From: Neurospora intermedia
Taxonomy: Eukaryota; Ascomycota; Sordariomycetes; Sordariales; Sordariaceae
Direction: 5' to 3'
DNA: 64,000 nt
Assembly: GCA_037102815.1 (NCBI GenBank)
Contig: BTPP01000011.1
Coordinates: 434,001-498,000 of the forward strand
Positions 13,401 to 25,813 of this stretch are shown piece by piece; the stretch's first letter is position 1, and every line of letters begins with the position of its first letter. The position numbers were made by a program, and so were the translations under genes. The notes beneath the pieces are model-generated. The model did no database searches. It was not told where the DNA came from and saw only the letters and a list, made by a program, of their open reading frames with translations.

Positions 13401-16400
13401 GGTTACGTATAGTATCTTTTCGATTAATATTAGGGTTTTGGACGGTATTGAGATAATTGTAATTATTATAAATAATAATAAGACTAGGATTGGATATAAC
13501 GCATTTAAAATTTTACTAAAATCGTTAATTTAATTATAGAATATCTACGAACCGAATTAACTATTACAATAGTTGTAAGCGTTTTAATAGTAGTAATCAT
13601 CCTACTATACGAAATATATATACCTAATTTGGCTAATATATCCTAAATACGCCTCACTATACCGTTAGTACGTATATAAAGACCTATAACTTGAAGAAAG
13701 AAATCCGATTTGCAGGGAGTACGAATATTTATAAGAATTATAAAAATTATATAAATACAAAGTAACGTAAATTCAATATAACGAGTACGGCGTTTATATT
13801 TTAATTATTAGGTACGTTAATAGGATATTAATATTTTAAGGAGTAAATATAATTGAGGGGTACATTATTAAAATTATATTATACCTTACTATACGATATT
13901 TAAAATTTATTAGGTACTATATAAATTTTTAATATTATAGGGTACGTCGCCCCCCTTAACTATAGAGGAAGTATTAAGTTTCACGAATAATAAGAATAAA
14001 TTAAAATCGATAGGCTTTTTAATTTAGGGGATTTTAGGGTTAGGATTATATAATTCAGAATCTTCGTTTTAAGGGCTATTGGGTTTAGTAGGTTCGGACT
14101 GTCGGGGGCTAGGCTTTTTATTATTTTTAGTATTTTTAGGTTGGTATTGTAATAGAAATATTAATTCCTCCCTAAGTACTTGACTAAGAGCCTCTACGTT
14201 GAATAAATTATTTTTATCCTTAAATTATATAATAACGTTTTAGTAAAGGAGGGCCTCGTATATATTTTTATTATATAAGGATGTAATAAATTCTTTTATA
14301 TAGGCTTTAAATAACCGATTATCGCTTTAGGTTATTTTAATCCAGCTACAAATAAATTGCCTAAGGTTTCCCCTCTTAGGATAGAGGTTATACTAATACT
14401 ATTTAGTATTATAAGTTAGCGATTTATTAAGGTTATACGGTTGCGTTGGTACTTTAGGAATAGTTGATAAGATATATAGAATGGAGGTAGGAGTTGGGTT
14501 TGAGGTATTACGGTTCGAGATGGGTGTAGAATAGTTAGGAATAGGAGTAGTTGGGAGGACGTTTAGTTCGGACGTAAGGTCGGGCGAATAAAGTGCGAAT
14601 ATAGATCGGTTATTATATAGAGGCGGAAGCGGCGTTTCGTAAAACGAATAGTCTATCGAATTTAATAGATCGATTAAATCGAATATTATACCCTATTATA
14701 CTTTACTTTAATTAGAATCTTGTATTAGAGTCGTTTATTCGGCGAGTAGTTAGTTGTAACGGCGGGGGTTGGTTTACTCTGATTGTAGTAGATAGATTAC
14801 TCTGACTATAGTAAAATCCTATTAAAAGTGTTTGTTACTCTGTAGCCGACGGCCAAAAAACGTGAAACCCGCTTAGACCTGCTACCGCAAAAACGGGTGG
14901 GGTGGGGGTGGTTTTGGAGGTGAGTGGGTCATTGAGAACTGAGACTAGTTAAAATCAGGTTGAAAATCTATTGCTTGAACCAAACGCGCCCTCAGTGAGT
15001 GGGGTTTGATCGATCTCTGTTGAAAAAGAATGCCCCACCCCTCGCCCGGACCCGAGTAGCCCCACACTGCTCTTCGCTCCTGCATGATCGATCCCTACCT
15101 CCAACCATATGACGCCATCCATGACCACGCATTGGCTACCTAACAGCTCTTATCCCCCTCTGGCGCCCACGATAGGTAGGTAAGGTACCTGAAGCTCTGC
15201 ACCAGCGTTGAGCCGCGTAGATCAGTGCTGCCAATCGGCACATCCGTTACCAGATGTTAGCGTGTTAGTGAACCTATCGATCACTGCACTCCCACATTTT
15301 TCCTTCTTTCTGCCGAAAAAGCAACGAAAATCGACTTTTTTTTCACGTCCCTTCTCGAATTTCCCAATCCTCGATCCAACAAACCGGGCCAACACCCTAC
15401 CCTTGATGGCCCAACGGGAAAATCCTCCATGCGATGACGACGACGACAACAACAACAAAAACAATTACAATAACGACCAGAATAACCGGAGCGCGACACA
15501 ACGGCAAGGACGACTTCCAACTTACTTGGATCCTAAGAGCGGTGTCGTCTTGGTAACACATACACTACCATACTCGTGTCACTGAAGGACAAAAAGGCAT
15601 GCGATGACGCGGACAGCGGCATCCTGACCCTGGCTGACACTGGCTTTTGTCTCTCAAGGTTCTGGACCTGGATTCTGGGTACCTACTTTGCCCATCGGCA
15701 TGCTGCTCATGCAGTATCACGTCAACAAAGTGCATAAGCGGCCGATCAAGAAACCTGCTCTCTTCTTCGCTACCAGGAGAGACAGCAGAAGCAAGTAAGT
15801 CTGGGAAATGTGCCGTGGACAAGTTGCCCTTGGAAACAGAACAAACCAAAATGACACTGCTTGTCTGGGGCTGAAGCAACGCTGTGTCGTAACACATGCC
15901 TCAACAAGCTTACCTTACAGCGTCTCAGGAACCGAGAGAGGCACCCAAGGCAACGAGGGAGGGTAACACCAAGTCGGAGAGAAACCGGCGAGGTGGAACG
16001 GGCGCGAACCCGATTGTGCCCTCTTCACGCTAAAGGGTCTCTAACCTTGCCGTCTCATTGTTCTCGAACAAGCTTTCGCGTGTCGGCCCTGCCACGGCCC
16101 CTCCCTTCCCTTCCCTTCTCTTGCAGAGTCCCAGTCTCAGTCAGTCCCCATTTGCATCCTGCATCTCATTGGATCCAGAAGAGTGTATGACGCTCAGGAA
16201 CCATCGGTACCAAGCAATGAGTGAGCAGGATCAGGCACAAAGCAGGCATTCATTCAGGTACGCTGCTCCTCTGTCCTTGCATCAGACCGACGCACCCCTT
16301 TCGCCATTATCAGTACATGCACATGGAAGGTGTGGATAAAACGTGAGATGCAATGTGTCGCCCAGGCTTGGTCGGTCAGGCACCCGAACTCCGAATAAGG

Positions 16401-18477
16401 AACACGAACACAGACACACAGGGCACACAAAAGTATGACAAGGAGTTGGAGTTACAAAGACACCGGGCAAGGCGAAGGAGGGACTCTCACTCACGGTTTG
16501 GTATACTGACTTGTAGGGTAACAGTGGGACAGGGCACCGCACTTGCTTGCCACACGGGGATTCACCGCCAACTCTTTGTTCCATTGCTTGGTAGGTATAC
16601 GGTTCCTGACGGGCCCTTGCTGGCTGCTGCTGCCGGTGATCCTGACTCAGAGCAAGCTCTGAATTTGTGCAATGGTGATATGGTGATGAGTTGCACTCGG
16701 CTGGCACAGCTCCATGGTAAGAGGTCAGTTTATGGTTCCCATGACCTGAAATGCACTGTCATTAGTGACGGGAGATGGACATATAGGGTGGTATCATCCA
16801 TCTGATATCCCAAGCCGAGATCTCCGATTGTCAATGGACATCGATGGGCCGCGTCCGGGATGCTCGCATCGTACCCGGAACAAGGCAACTTGCCACCGAC
16901 AGAGCCTCATAACAAACACAAGCGATTTGCCATCCCTGCCGTCAGAAAAAGAAGGAAAACAGAGGAAAAATCGAGTAAAAAGAAAAAAAATAAAAAAAAA
17001 AATCCCGGCAGAAGGTCGGGGGTGGCAGGATGATAGGTACCCCTTCCCTGGTCCAAATGAAAAAGAATCTGCGCTGTCGTCAAAACAGGCTGTCTGCCCC
17101 TGGGGCCTGGTTGGATGTTGGAAGACGCGGCTGTGAGTGCCCCATGTAAAACCTGCCTGCCACTAATCACATGTGCATGAACCAGGAACAAAAGTCCTTT
17201 GACCCTGGCTGTGCCTGTGCCTGGAGGGTGCACTCGTACCTTTTTCTTCTTTTCTTATTTTTTAGGCTACGAGACGCTCCTGCACGGCTCGTGCGTGAGC
17301 TTGAGCAAAGCTAACAATGATATCTCCACCCCGTCATCATGCGGGGTCAGAACACCTCAGCTGGTCGAGGTTGGGCAGAAAAACGGGCATCATCACAAGC
17401 ATTTACCTAGTTGCGGACCTGGAAACTTATGGACTGCGTTACTGCAACCAGTCAGTGGCTTCGCTCCATGAGGCGATTCTCTGGAACGGGAAGGTTGTTC
17501 GCGACACCGACAAAAGCGTGGACAAGTCTCAGGCCTCACCTCTTCCAGGTGTCACTGTCGCCGCAAACGGCTTTGCCCATTCGGATGAGTGTAACTGGAT
17601 GTTCACGGTTCTACCCGCCGATTCCGCACTAACAAGCTTCATCAATCCGCTTTGTTGTTGAAAATCGGTCTTTTCGCCGATTCGATGTCGATCAGCGAGT
17701 GCCGACATCACCTGCATCGTACAGGTATTCTCGGGCTTCTTTGTCCATCTGTACACTACACTGGAAAATGTGATACTTTTGGGGGGGTTGATCCCTTAAA
17801 GTGCTGTGGACCTTACAAAAGTGAGGAGCAGACGTAACCCAAAGCGGCTATTATTTTGTACGCGTTCTCATCACGCGAAAAGGCATACATACTGCTAGGG
17901 GAATACCACAACTCTCAGGTTACAGCCCACTGAGAGGCCCCCCGCTGGTGGATCGCATCCCCTTTTATGAAACAGCCCAAGCATTCCAACCCCTCCTTCG
18001 ACCCTCGTTTTCTTTGACAGGTGGGAAGTCTAAAAGAGAAGATCCCCCGCTCCCGGCTTCTCATTGCCGCCCTTCCCTTGTGTTTCCTTGGCCAAATCCC
18101 TCTACATGGGTACCCAATACCACTTGTCCATCCATCCAGTGTTTTCGTTTTACGGTTTTTTCCGGATGAGGCCGCCCGAACCGGCCGTCTTGGACCCCCA
18201 TTTTCTTTTTGTCGTTGGGGAAAAAAAAAAGTTGGTTCAGTTTGAGTCTAAGTTGAGTTTCCAGTGGTGGTGCCTGCTCGCCTGTGCCTGGCTGTCTGTC
18301 CCTGTGTGCACTTTGACACCCAAGACATCAGCTGTAACAGTAACACGCGCGTATGCGCTGTTCTCGGACTCCCTCCCGTTCTCGGGATACCATCGAGTAA
18401 AAGGAAGATAAGAGGAAGATAACATTTCAAAGGCAATCCAGCCAAGACATATCCTGGCCGTAGAAGAAAAAAAAGAG

Positions 18478-18513
<36 letters not shown>
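18478..18513. repeat. Poly(A) run, 36 bases
   Basis: An uninterrupted run of 36 A. No coding sequence ends next to it, so there is no sign of a retroposed transcript. Confidence 0.9.
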
Positions 18514-18515
<2 letters not shown>

Positions 18516-19713
18516 AAGGAAGAAAGGGATGTGAAACACTGACATCAACCATCGGCACAAAAACTGGAGCGAAAACGTGCTCTCGAGGTACACGGACTGA
18601 AGTTTGAGCAACGGGCACCCCAAAGCTGCAAACGCCGTGGCTACGTAGGATCACAGAAGAGCTCTAGTGTTGTAAGTAGGCATACTGCTGCTGTAAAATA
18701 TTGCGTAAACATCTCGTTCCGTCTCATGTCATCGTCTCACCATTGGCCGCCATCACACTTTCTCCACAATCTGAGCCCAAGCAAGGTACCCGTAAGCCTC
18801 TCTCTGGTCACCTCTTCCGGGCCAACTCATGTACGCCTATCTATGCACCTTTCATTCTCACCAAAGAGAAGGAATTTCACAAGAAGCAGTCGATGCTACA
18901 AGGTCAGGTACACCACATACATAGCATTGGGGTCACCTGTCCTGCCACCTGAATAACCTCAACTTGGCGGCATATCCCCAATCCACAACATACGGGCGCT
19001 GACAGGCCAACAAGCCCCAGGCAAGGGAGCCAGAGGGGAGGGTCCCCGGTCCCAAGTCTCGGTACTCCTTTCGGTAGTGTATGTATACACACAACCAGGT
19101 ACATATGTAGTAGCGCTAAAGGCAAGGACAGCCTGATGCCATCCCATGGCTTCCGAGATCCCATCGACGACAAGACACCACCACATTTGTCCGATAGGGA
19201 ACCCGTTGCATTGGCGGTATCCAGCCCGACCGACGTGCATACACAGCTGTTGTTCTCTCTGTCTGGTTGGCTCCCTCGAGTAGTGTAGCATCCAATCCAT
19301 CCATTCCTCCCCCCCTTGATCGAGTAGTTCGCCAGCAAGGGCGGCGGCGTGCCACCAGCCATTACAACTCAAACAAACAGATGCAACCAAAGAGGCCTGC
19401 CTGCCAGCCAGCAGAGCAAGCGTATCTCACCACTCATCCATCACCGAGAAAGAGGCGGCGACTGGGAAGCTCACGGGCAGTCACGGTAACCACCTCAAGC
19501 AATCAATCATTCGGGCTACGGGCGGCGTCATCAATCATCTGGCATTCCCCTAGGCAGTAACCCGGTGAGGGTGGGCATCCATCCATCCATCCATCCATCC
19601 ATTATCCATCTTCCAAGCATCCAGTTCCGGGAGTAAAAAGAGAGAGGGAGAAAGGGAGACAGATACATAGGTAGGTGTTAGGGTCAACATATCCACTCGG
19701 GCGGCGACTGGAC

Positions 19714-19741
19714 CTGACCACTGACCACTGACCACTGACCA
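19714..19741. repeat. CTGACCA heptamer, four perfect copies
   Basis: Four perfect tandem copies of CTGACCA. A (CCAT)n tract lies about 110 bp to the left. Confidence 0.9.
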
Positions 19742-21340
19742 GACAGCCCACGACGATAGGACATGACCCCAGGAACCGACTGGACGATCAGAGACCAGGA
19801 CCACATATGTAGGTGCAGGACAGGACAGGAACGGAAGAAGTCAGGCCAGGAGACCTTCACAATTGCCACTTCCCCTGTCTCGTGCGCGCCATTCAAGGAA
19901 CCCGCTTCGTCACAGCGTTTTGGTCTTTTTTTTCTTGTCCTTTCCTTGAGAAAGGGGGAGAGAGCACATTAGATATCCATCCTTCTGTGGCATTCTACTT
20001 GCTCACTTGCTTCTGCTGCTTTCGGGACCTGCTTTTGCCTTCTTTTTTTTTTTCTTGCCCACTTTCTTGGCGTACACGTACATATATGTATGCAACTGTA
20101 CCTCTAGCCATAGTATCGAGGTTGTTGGCTTGGCAAAAGGGTCCGAAAAGCAGTCAACTCACAATGCCCCTGTGTCAGAAGACTTGACTTGATTTGAGTG
20201 ACAACAGGAAGATAAAAAGACGGGAAACGGAAACAGAGAGGAAAGAGAGAAAAAAAAAAGGATCTCCACTTGGGCCCCCGGACGACATACGACATATCGA
20301 CGACTGCTTCTTCTTCTCAGTGCCCATATCCACACTACCTCTACACTACTACTTTTTGTCCCGCCCCGCCCTCCTCCTTCGATAATCAACAGGACATAGC
20401 TACCTAATCCCGGCCAACCCATTCCATCTCCACCGTGCCGCCCACCAACCAGCAAAGTCCAAGCCCGGCCAGCAAGATCCTGTCAGCGTCCCGCCCCAAG
20501 AAAGAATCCTGACGGACCCGACCTGAGTGTCAGCATCACCCATTTTCCATTCATTCCATCTTCTCTCTCGCTCTGAACGCAAGGCACCACGACCACCACG
20601 ACCACCACCACGGCCACCAACATCTGCCATCAGCACTACTCACTGCCACTCTCTGCCACCTCTAGTTTGACACTACTCTAGGCGACGGTAATCCCAAAAC
20701 AGCCTTGAGATCATATCCACGACAAGGACGACAACGACTAGACAGAGACGACAGGCGGACTAGCCTCCTCCTCCACCACACCACCACCACACCAAACAAC
20801 TTGTGCGACATCGACACAAAAAAAAAACACTACACATCCAACCGCCGTCTCCCAGGGGGGAATTTGACCGCACACCACCCACCTACCTGGCCAACAGTGA
20901 CCTGAGACGACCAAAAGATCGGCATTGCGCCCCTTTCTGTTCCCGCTCTGCCTCCGACCTCTTCCATTTCTATCCTAGTCCCCAGCAGTCACACACTCAC
21001 TCCAGTCACTCCCACCACTCCAATCGATCCCTCTCCCAGTCGCTTCTCAAACGAAACGCACGCAGTGAGCGCTGAGTGCCCCTCCCCGCACTTGACCCCT
21101 GCCGCGCGTGCCTACCACCTACATACAAGCACCACACTTTCCTGACCTCAGCCTCATCCACTTTCCTTCCTTTCCAGCTTCTGTCATCGCTTTGTTCTTT
21201 TTCAACAAAACTGTCTCGGGTCCCCCCCCTCTATTCTCATTCGCCTCTCGTCCCGAGTGCGCTTTTTCTTCCATCCCGTCTCGTCTTCGGGCAAAGCAAT
21301 ATAGACATAGTAGTAGCCGCCGCCGCCGCCATCCGCTATC

Positions 21341-23495
21341 ATGGCTGCAACATTTCGTCCCGTCAATACGCCTCTGTCGCCCTCGGCCGACTCGCCAATG
21401 GTGATGGACTCGACAACGACAATAACGTCACCAACCACCCCCAGACCTAGCACTGCCCCGAGTCAGTCGTCGTCATCCCGACATCTGGACGACAACAACC
21501 ACCATCCCATGACGACGACACCTACTCACACAACACCCAACTTTGGAGGAGCCGGCGCACTGGCCTCGCAACAGCCGCTTCCCACGTCGCCCTTCCCCGA
21601 CTCCGTTCAGCTCCCCGACATGACCGACCGTGGCAACAGCATGCCCAGGAGAGAAAACTCGCAGCAATCACGCAAGTCCAAGGACTCGGACGACATGGAT
21701 ATGGATGAGTCGGATGGCGAGGGAGCGGGTGAAGACGGCCATGCATCGGACGACGAGGAGATCAACGCGGATGGCACAAAGTCCAAGAAGAAGAAGTCGC
21801 AGAGGTTTTATTGCACAGACTATCCGCCATGTAACCTCAGTTTCACGAGAAGTGAACACTTGGCACGACATATAAGGTACGCTGCACATACTCTCTTCCC
21901 TCACGGCACACAAATCAACATTGCTGACGCTGCTATCACTCGCAGGAAACACACTGGTGAAAGGCCGTTCCAGTGCCACTGCGGTCGCCGCTTCTCCCGT
22001 CTCGACAACCTCAGGCAGCATGCCCAGACCGTGCACGTCAACGAAGAGATCCCAGGCGACTCGCTCGCCGCGACCGGGACAAGGTTCCAGAGGCAGATCA
22101 GGACGGACAGGGTACGCCAAGCGGGTGGCAGGGCCAGGGCGGCTACCGCGGGTAGCGTCATGCCCGTCGTGCGTGGCCATTCCAAGTCCATGTCCACGTC
22201 AAGCATTCCCAACATTAGCCAGCTAGGGGCTCCCTATGGTGCCAGCGATGCCCGCCGCCGCCCGCCGCCATTGGTCATGGCCGATCCTCGCGCGAGGGTG
22301 TCGATGGAATACCATGGCCCCGATGGTGCCTATCACCGGGGCGCTTCTCCGAGCGACTTTGGCACTCCCACTTCTGCCACCTTTTCGACCGGGCAGAACA
22401 GCCCCCGATGGGGGCCCGGTATGGTATCGCCAAACTCTTCACACTCGCGCTCGCACAGTATGTATGTCGCCGGGGCTAGGACCCCTGGCCGTCGTCTCAG
22501 CGTGCCTTCGGGAGGCAACCCGTTTCAGTCACCGCACGGCAGCAACGTTCGGGGTCCCCTCTTCGGTCCTTCGGGCATCAACACATCCAACAACGGTGCC
22601 TTCTCGCCCAGTCAGAGCACCCTGCTAGCATCGCCCACGGTGTCGAACGCGAGTGGCTGGTCGCGGCGAGATTCTCTGTCGAGCGTGGCTGATGATGCCT
22701 GGCGCCGGCGAACTTGGCATCCGGAAAGTCGTGAATTCAACAACGGCGTCAGCCGGTTGCGTGAAGTGATCACGCCTTCGCAGTTCACCCATGCTCCTCC
22801 CCCCATTGCTAATCCAGCCAACCAATCGCCACAGCCATTCCGTTTGCCTGGAATCGAATCCTTCGACGAACCCCATCGGCCGCTGTCGCCTCCCCGCCGT
22901 TTGCCATCGCCGATGATGGTTGATGCTCCCCGGCCTGCTCAGCACCAACCCCCTCACCCGAACGAGATGGGCTTCAACCGACCCCGCGAACTGTCGGCCC
23001 AATGGGATACGAGCCTCCACCGTGGCTTGACGGGGCTCAATATCAACACACAGACCCCGCCTCGCGATGGGGCTTCAGCATGGGCAAACGACGTCAATCA
23101 TGCTGCCATGTCGCAGGCAGACCGTGGCAGGGCCCCTCAGGGCCAACCAGGGGCGTATCAGCAGACGGTGCGGTTCGATACCGAAGTGCAGACCGTTCCT
23201 GCCTCTCTGTCTCGCCAGCACCAACACCAGCAGCCAAGTGGACCACCACCACCGCCGTACGGAAGGGGTCATCACCATACCATGTCCGCTCCGTCGATTA
23301 CTTCACAGCCTACCAAGAGACATGGCTGGTATCATGGGTCGAGTGGGCCGGCCGGAGAGACGATTCACGAGGGACGGGCGCGCGTGGACAGGATCATGCA
23401 TCCTAATGTGGCGGCATTTCAGGGGTTTCCTGCTAGGGAGCGGGAACAGCCACCGCAGCAGCAAGCGCCATCTCCACAGCATCATCACCAAGGAT

Positions 23496-23538
<43 letters not shown>

Positions 23539-23782
23539 TCAACACCAAGGGCCACTGGTAGGACATCAGCAACAGCAAGGAGGAGGACCACCGACGATGG
23601 AAAGGATTCTGGAGAAGCCACATCCAAATGCGCACGCGCACGGGCACCCCGCGCATGCTCATCCGCATCAACACCCGCACGGTCCTCCAGCTGGCGGGGA
23701 TACGGCATCGCTTCGGAGGCTGGAGGCGTTGGTGGCTGTGGCTGTAGGTTCGAGTGAGGGGACCACGGCTGCTGCTTATTAG
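21341..23782 (+). CDS. C2H2 zinc-finger transcription factor (Rgm1/Usv1-like)
   Basis: This is a nuclear DNA-binding regulator with two adjacent C2H2 fingers near residues 158-205. Finger 1 has C158 and C164, F168 and H177. Its second histidine appears only after removal of an intron at 21877-21945 (69 nt, GTACGC to CGCAG), which restores the usual R-H-x3-H-TGERPF linker. Finger 2 has the compact form C-x-C with the SRLDNLRQH helix, and is followed by a conserved basic stretch around FQRQIRTDR. The spliced product is 790 residues. The N-terminus is Ser/Thr-rich with an acidic patch ([15 protein letters not shown]) and a KSKKKK cluster. The long C-terminal part is disordered, with 13 Gln from CAG codons (23498-23536) and His/Pro-rich runs. 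The finger pair resembles yeast Rgm1/Usv1 (stress and carbon regulators) from memory; targets are unknown. The start is the first in-frame ATG after a pyrimidine/CA-rich leader. Confidence 0.9.
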
Positions 23783-25555
23783 GGTGGGCAGGAGCGGGCG
23801 CATGATTATTAACTCACACCCACGGGGTTTCCAGACATCATTGCAAACTTACACGGGGAACGAGAAGAAGAGGAAAGCACTCAGCAACAAAGTACAATAC
23901 GAAGAAGAGAAGAAGGATAGGCTTTAAAGGCGTTGTCGCTATCGTCTTAAGCTAGGTGTCCTTCTGTTGCGGAACAGGGAAGGTGGGCGGAGTCAGTGGG
24001 GTGAGCAGGTTGAAGAAAACTGCGAGGCAGATCAAGGCCGACTTGGAAAGGATTTACACGATATAAGCGGAGGAAAGCAGTAGTGATAACCATCACTGGC
24101 TGACAAGCTGGGTCTACAACAACGATGAGGGCGAAGAATGGAGTCGTTGGGGACAAAGAAAGGGCGATGGAAACGAAAGAAGTGGTTGATGATAACCACT
24201 TGATGACATCTTTTCTTTGGGTATGACGTTGGATCATGGACATGACGAAACTTTACACAACATGGGAGCGCGCACACGGAACATCTGCTCTTTCTTTTCT
24301 CTTTTTGCTTTTGAAGGTTCCTTTTCTTTTATCTGTCATTCCCGGTCCGGCTTTATGGTTTCATTTGGGTTTGGTTTTGTTTGGTTACCTACATGATGGC
24401 GTTCAGGATGGTAGGCAAGCACAGAAGGGCAAGGCAAAGGAGAGGGTCACGGAAGGGTCTATCTATCTAGCAAGGAAGGGGTATTTTTTTTTAGCACGGG
24501 AAGAGAGTAGGTAGCATTTTCCGGGGTACAAGTTCTTCTTTTGTTGTGTGTCTCTGTGTGTGTGTCTGTGTGGATGGATGGGCAGCAGCACAAGGGCGGC
24601 AGGGAGGCGGCATTTTGACGACTTTATGTTTTTTTCCCGTTTTTCTTTTCCTTTGTCATCTGTCGTTAGGGAGTACCAACTGAACACTACTTGAGCATTC
24701 GTTTTTCATTGCAAGAATATGATACCTAGGTACCAATTTCCAAACTCCGCTCCATCGTTTTGATATGTCATTGAGTGCCACTGAAGATATGTTGTGATAT
24801 ACGCGCACTATTGAAGAGACACATACTACATTTAGTTCGAAGACTCTTCATCTTCCAAAGCGTTCAGATAGGTAGGCAGCTAACAACCGCAATACTATGA
24901 TTAGAGACTCATTAGCACATTTCGCTCTCTTCTCCTCGTCGTTCCTTCAGATTGGAGCTAGGTGCATACATAATAACCAAAGTAAGGAGAAAGAAAGAAA
25001 TGGAAGACGTTGATAAGAGTTATATTTCCCCATCCCTGTGCGCAGAGACAGGTTAGAGTAGGTAATTCGGTTAGGGGAGAAATACTACATAGGTAGGATT
25101 AGCCTACGTATAGAGGGACTCAGGGAGGAGGAAGAAGAAGGAGCTTCATCTCTCACGAGTACCTACCTAGCATATTAGCTTCCGCACGTTTTTTTGTATC
25201 AAGAATCTATCTATCTCAAGTCTAAAAGTGAGCTCAATTCCCTCAACTACCTTAAAAAAAAGAATATCCCCGTATGTCCTTCGTCGTCCCCGTCCCCGTG
25301 ACTGACATCAGTGTGTAGACTAGGTGCCGCCGCTTCTACGGCCTCGTATGTACCTCGCTCATACCTAGTCTAGAAGCTTAGGTATAATCGTCTAGCAAGA
25401 TTCCAGTCCCATAGGTGTTACCCTCTTTACCTGTCCTTCCTACATGCCCTATGGTACTATCTGTACCTACGTATGAAGAGGCACTCAGTTAGTTACTGGA
25501 GGTGGTAGGTCCTGTCCCCTACCTAGGAACCAGAAGGGCTCGAGGAACCAGAATT
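23783..25555. other. Intergenic region, no supported gene
   Basis: This holds the 3' side of the zinc-finger gene followed by low-complexity, T-rich DNA and many GGTAGG/CCTACC words. A perfect TACCTAGGTA palindrome lies at 24723-24732. No open frame here has recognisable features. Confidence 0.55.
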
Positions 25556-25813
25556 TCAAGCTGAGCCTGAAGACCCAGATGAGCCCGAAGACCCAGTAGA
25601 CCCAGCAGACCCAGGTGAGCCCGAAGACCCAGAAGACCCAGATGAGCCCGAAGAACCGGAAGACCCAGATGAGCCCGAAGACCCAGATGAGCCCGAAGAA
25701 CCGGAAGACCCAGAAGAGCTAGAAGAGCTAGACGGGCCAAAAGTGCCATATATACCAGCGCCACCAGTGTTGGGAGCAGAAGGTGCGATGTCTGAGTTTG
25801 GCTTTGAGGACAT
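25556..25813 (-). CDS. Small Ser-Gly repeat protein (hypothetical)
   Basis: This frame of 85 residues has a unique start of about 26 residues (MSSKPNSDIAPSAPNTGG) followed by a run of S-S-G or S-G-S triplets to the end, with a few Pro, Ala and Thr changes. The underlying DNA is a degenerate 9/12-bp repeat. The ATG sits in a good context (CCAAAATGTC), and a perfect TACCTAGGTA palindrome lies just upstream on the same strand (25819-25828). No signal peptide or membrane segment is visible. I do not recognise it. It could be a real small disordered protein or a chance frame over a microsatellite. It resembles in style the small frames at 27,066 and 47,231. Confidence 0.4.
   Translation of the reverse strand: MSSKPNSDIAPSAPNTGGAGIYGTFGPSSSSSSSGSSGSSGSSGSSGSSGSSGSSGSSGSSGSSGSPGSAGSTGSSGSSGSSGSA

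Larger units (their letters stand above)
1..14840. repeat. RIP-degraded AT-rich relic block
   Basis: This block has extreme TpA abundance, almost no CpA on the + strand and no long coding frame, and it contains many tandem duplications. Hand counts: 0 CA against 24 TG in 1-240; 1 CA against 27 TG in 1981-2220; 0 CA against 2 TG in 12601-12840. CpG is still common. The change C to T in CpA context is the known signature of fungal repeat-induced point mutation, so the block is read as old transposons and repeats silenced by RIP. It continues beyond the left edge of the window. I could not assign a transposon family with confidence because stop codons break every frame. The short open frames here (for example 2214-2399, 2390-2833, 9680-9862, 12056-12391) are not supported as genes. 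Confidence 0.9.
14850..20700. other. Long intergenic region, no supported gene
   Basis: CpA and TpG return to normal here (five of each in 15181-15240). Many short frames exist on both strands, but they overlap each other, lack family features and look like chance. The stretch contains a 36-base A run at 18478-18513, a (CCAT)n tract at 19576-19603 and four copies of a CTGACCA heptamer at 19714-19741. From about 20,700 to 21,340 it becomes rich in CA/CT trinucleotides, as expected of the leader and promoter of the zinc-finger gene that follows. Long upstream regions are usual for regulatory genes in these fungi. Confidence 0.6.

Noticed and set aside
1-15000. CRISPR array or bacterial mobile element as explanation for the tandem repeats
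   Set aside because: Units are long, contiguous and decayed by transitions, without uniform repeat-spacer order; all genes in the window are eukaryotic with introns.
15208-15585. Frame with an Asp/Asn-rich run and a following open stretch near 15,650-15,800
   Set aside because: The later stretch (in another frame, ending near 15,800 at a GTAAGT) reads plausibly, but no convincing splice pair or family links the two, so I do not call a gene.
18427-18654. Poly-Phe frames around the A run
   Set aside because: Artefacts of a homopolymer; the same holds for the T run at 39,956 and the C runs at 56,913 and 58,112.
23433-23803. Minus-strand frames opposite the zinc-finger gene's Gln tract
   Set aside because: Poly-Leu and poly-Ala from the CAG/CTG repeat; shadows of the real gene.
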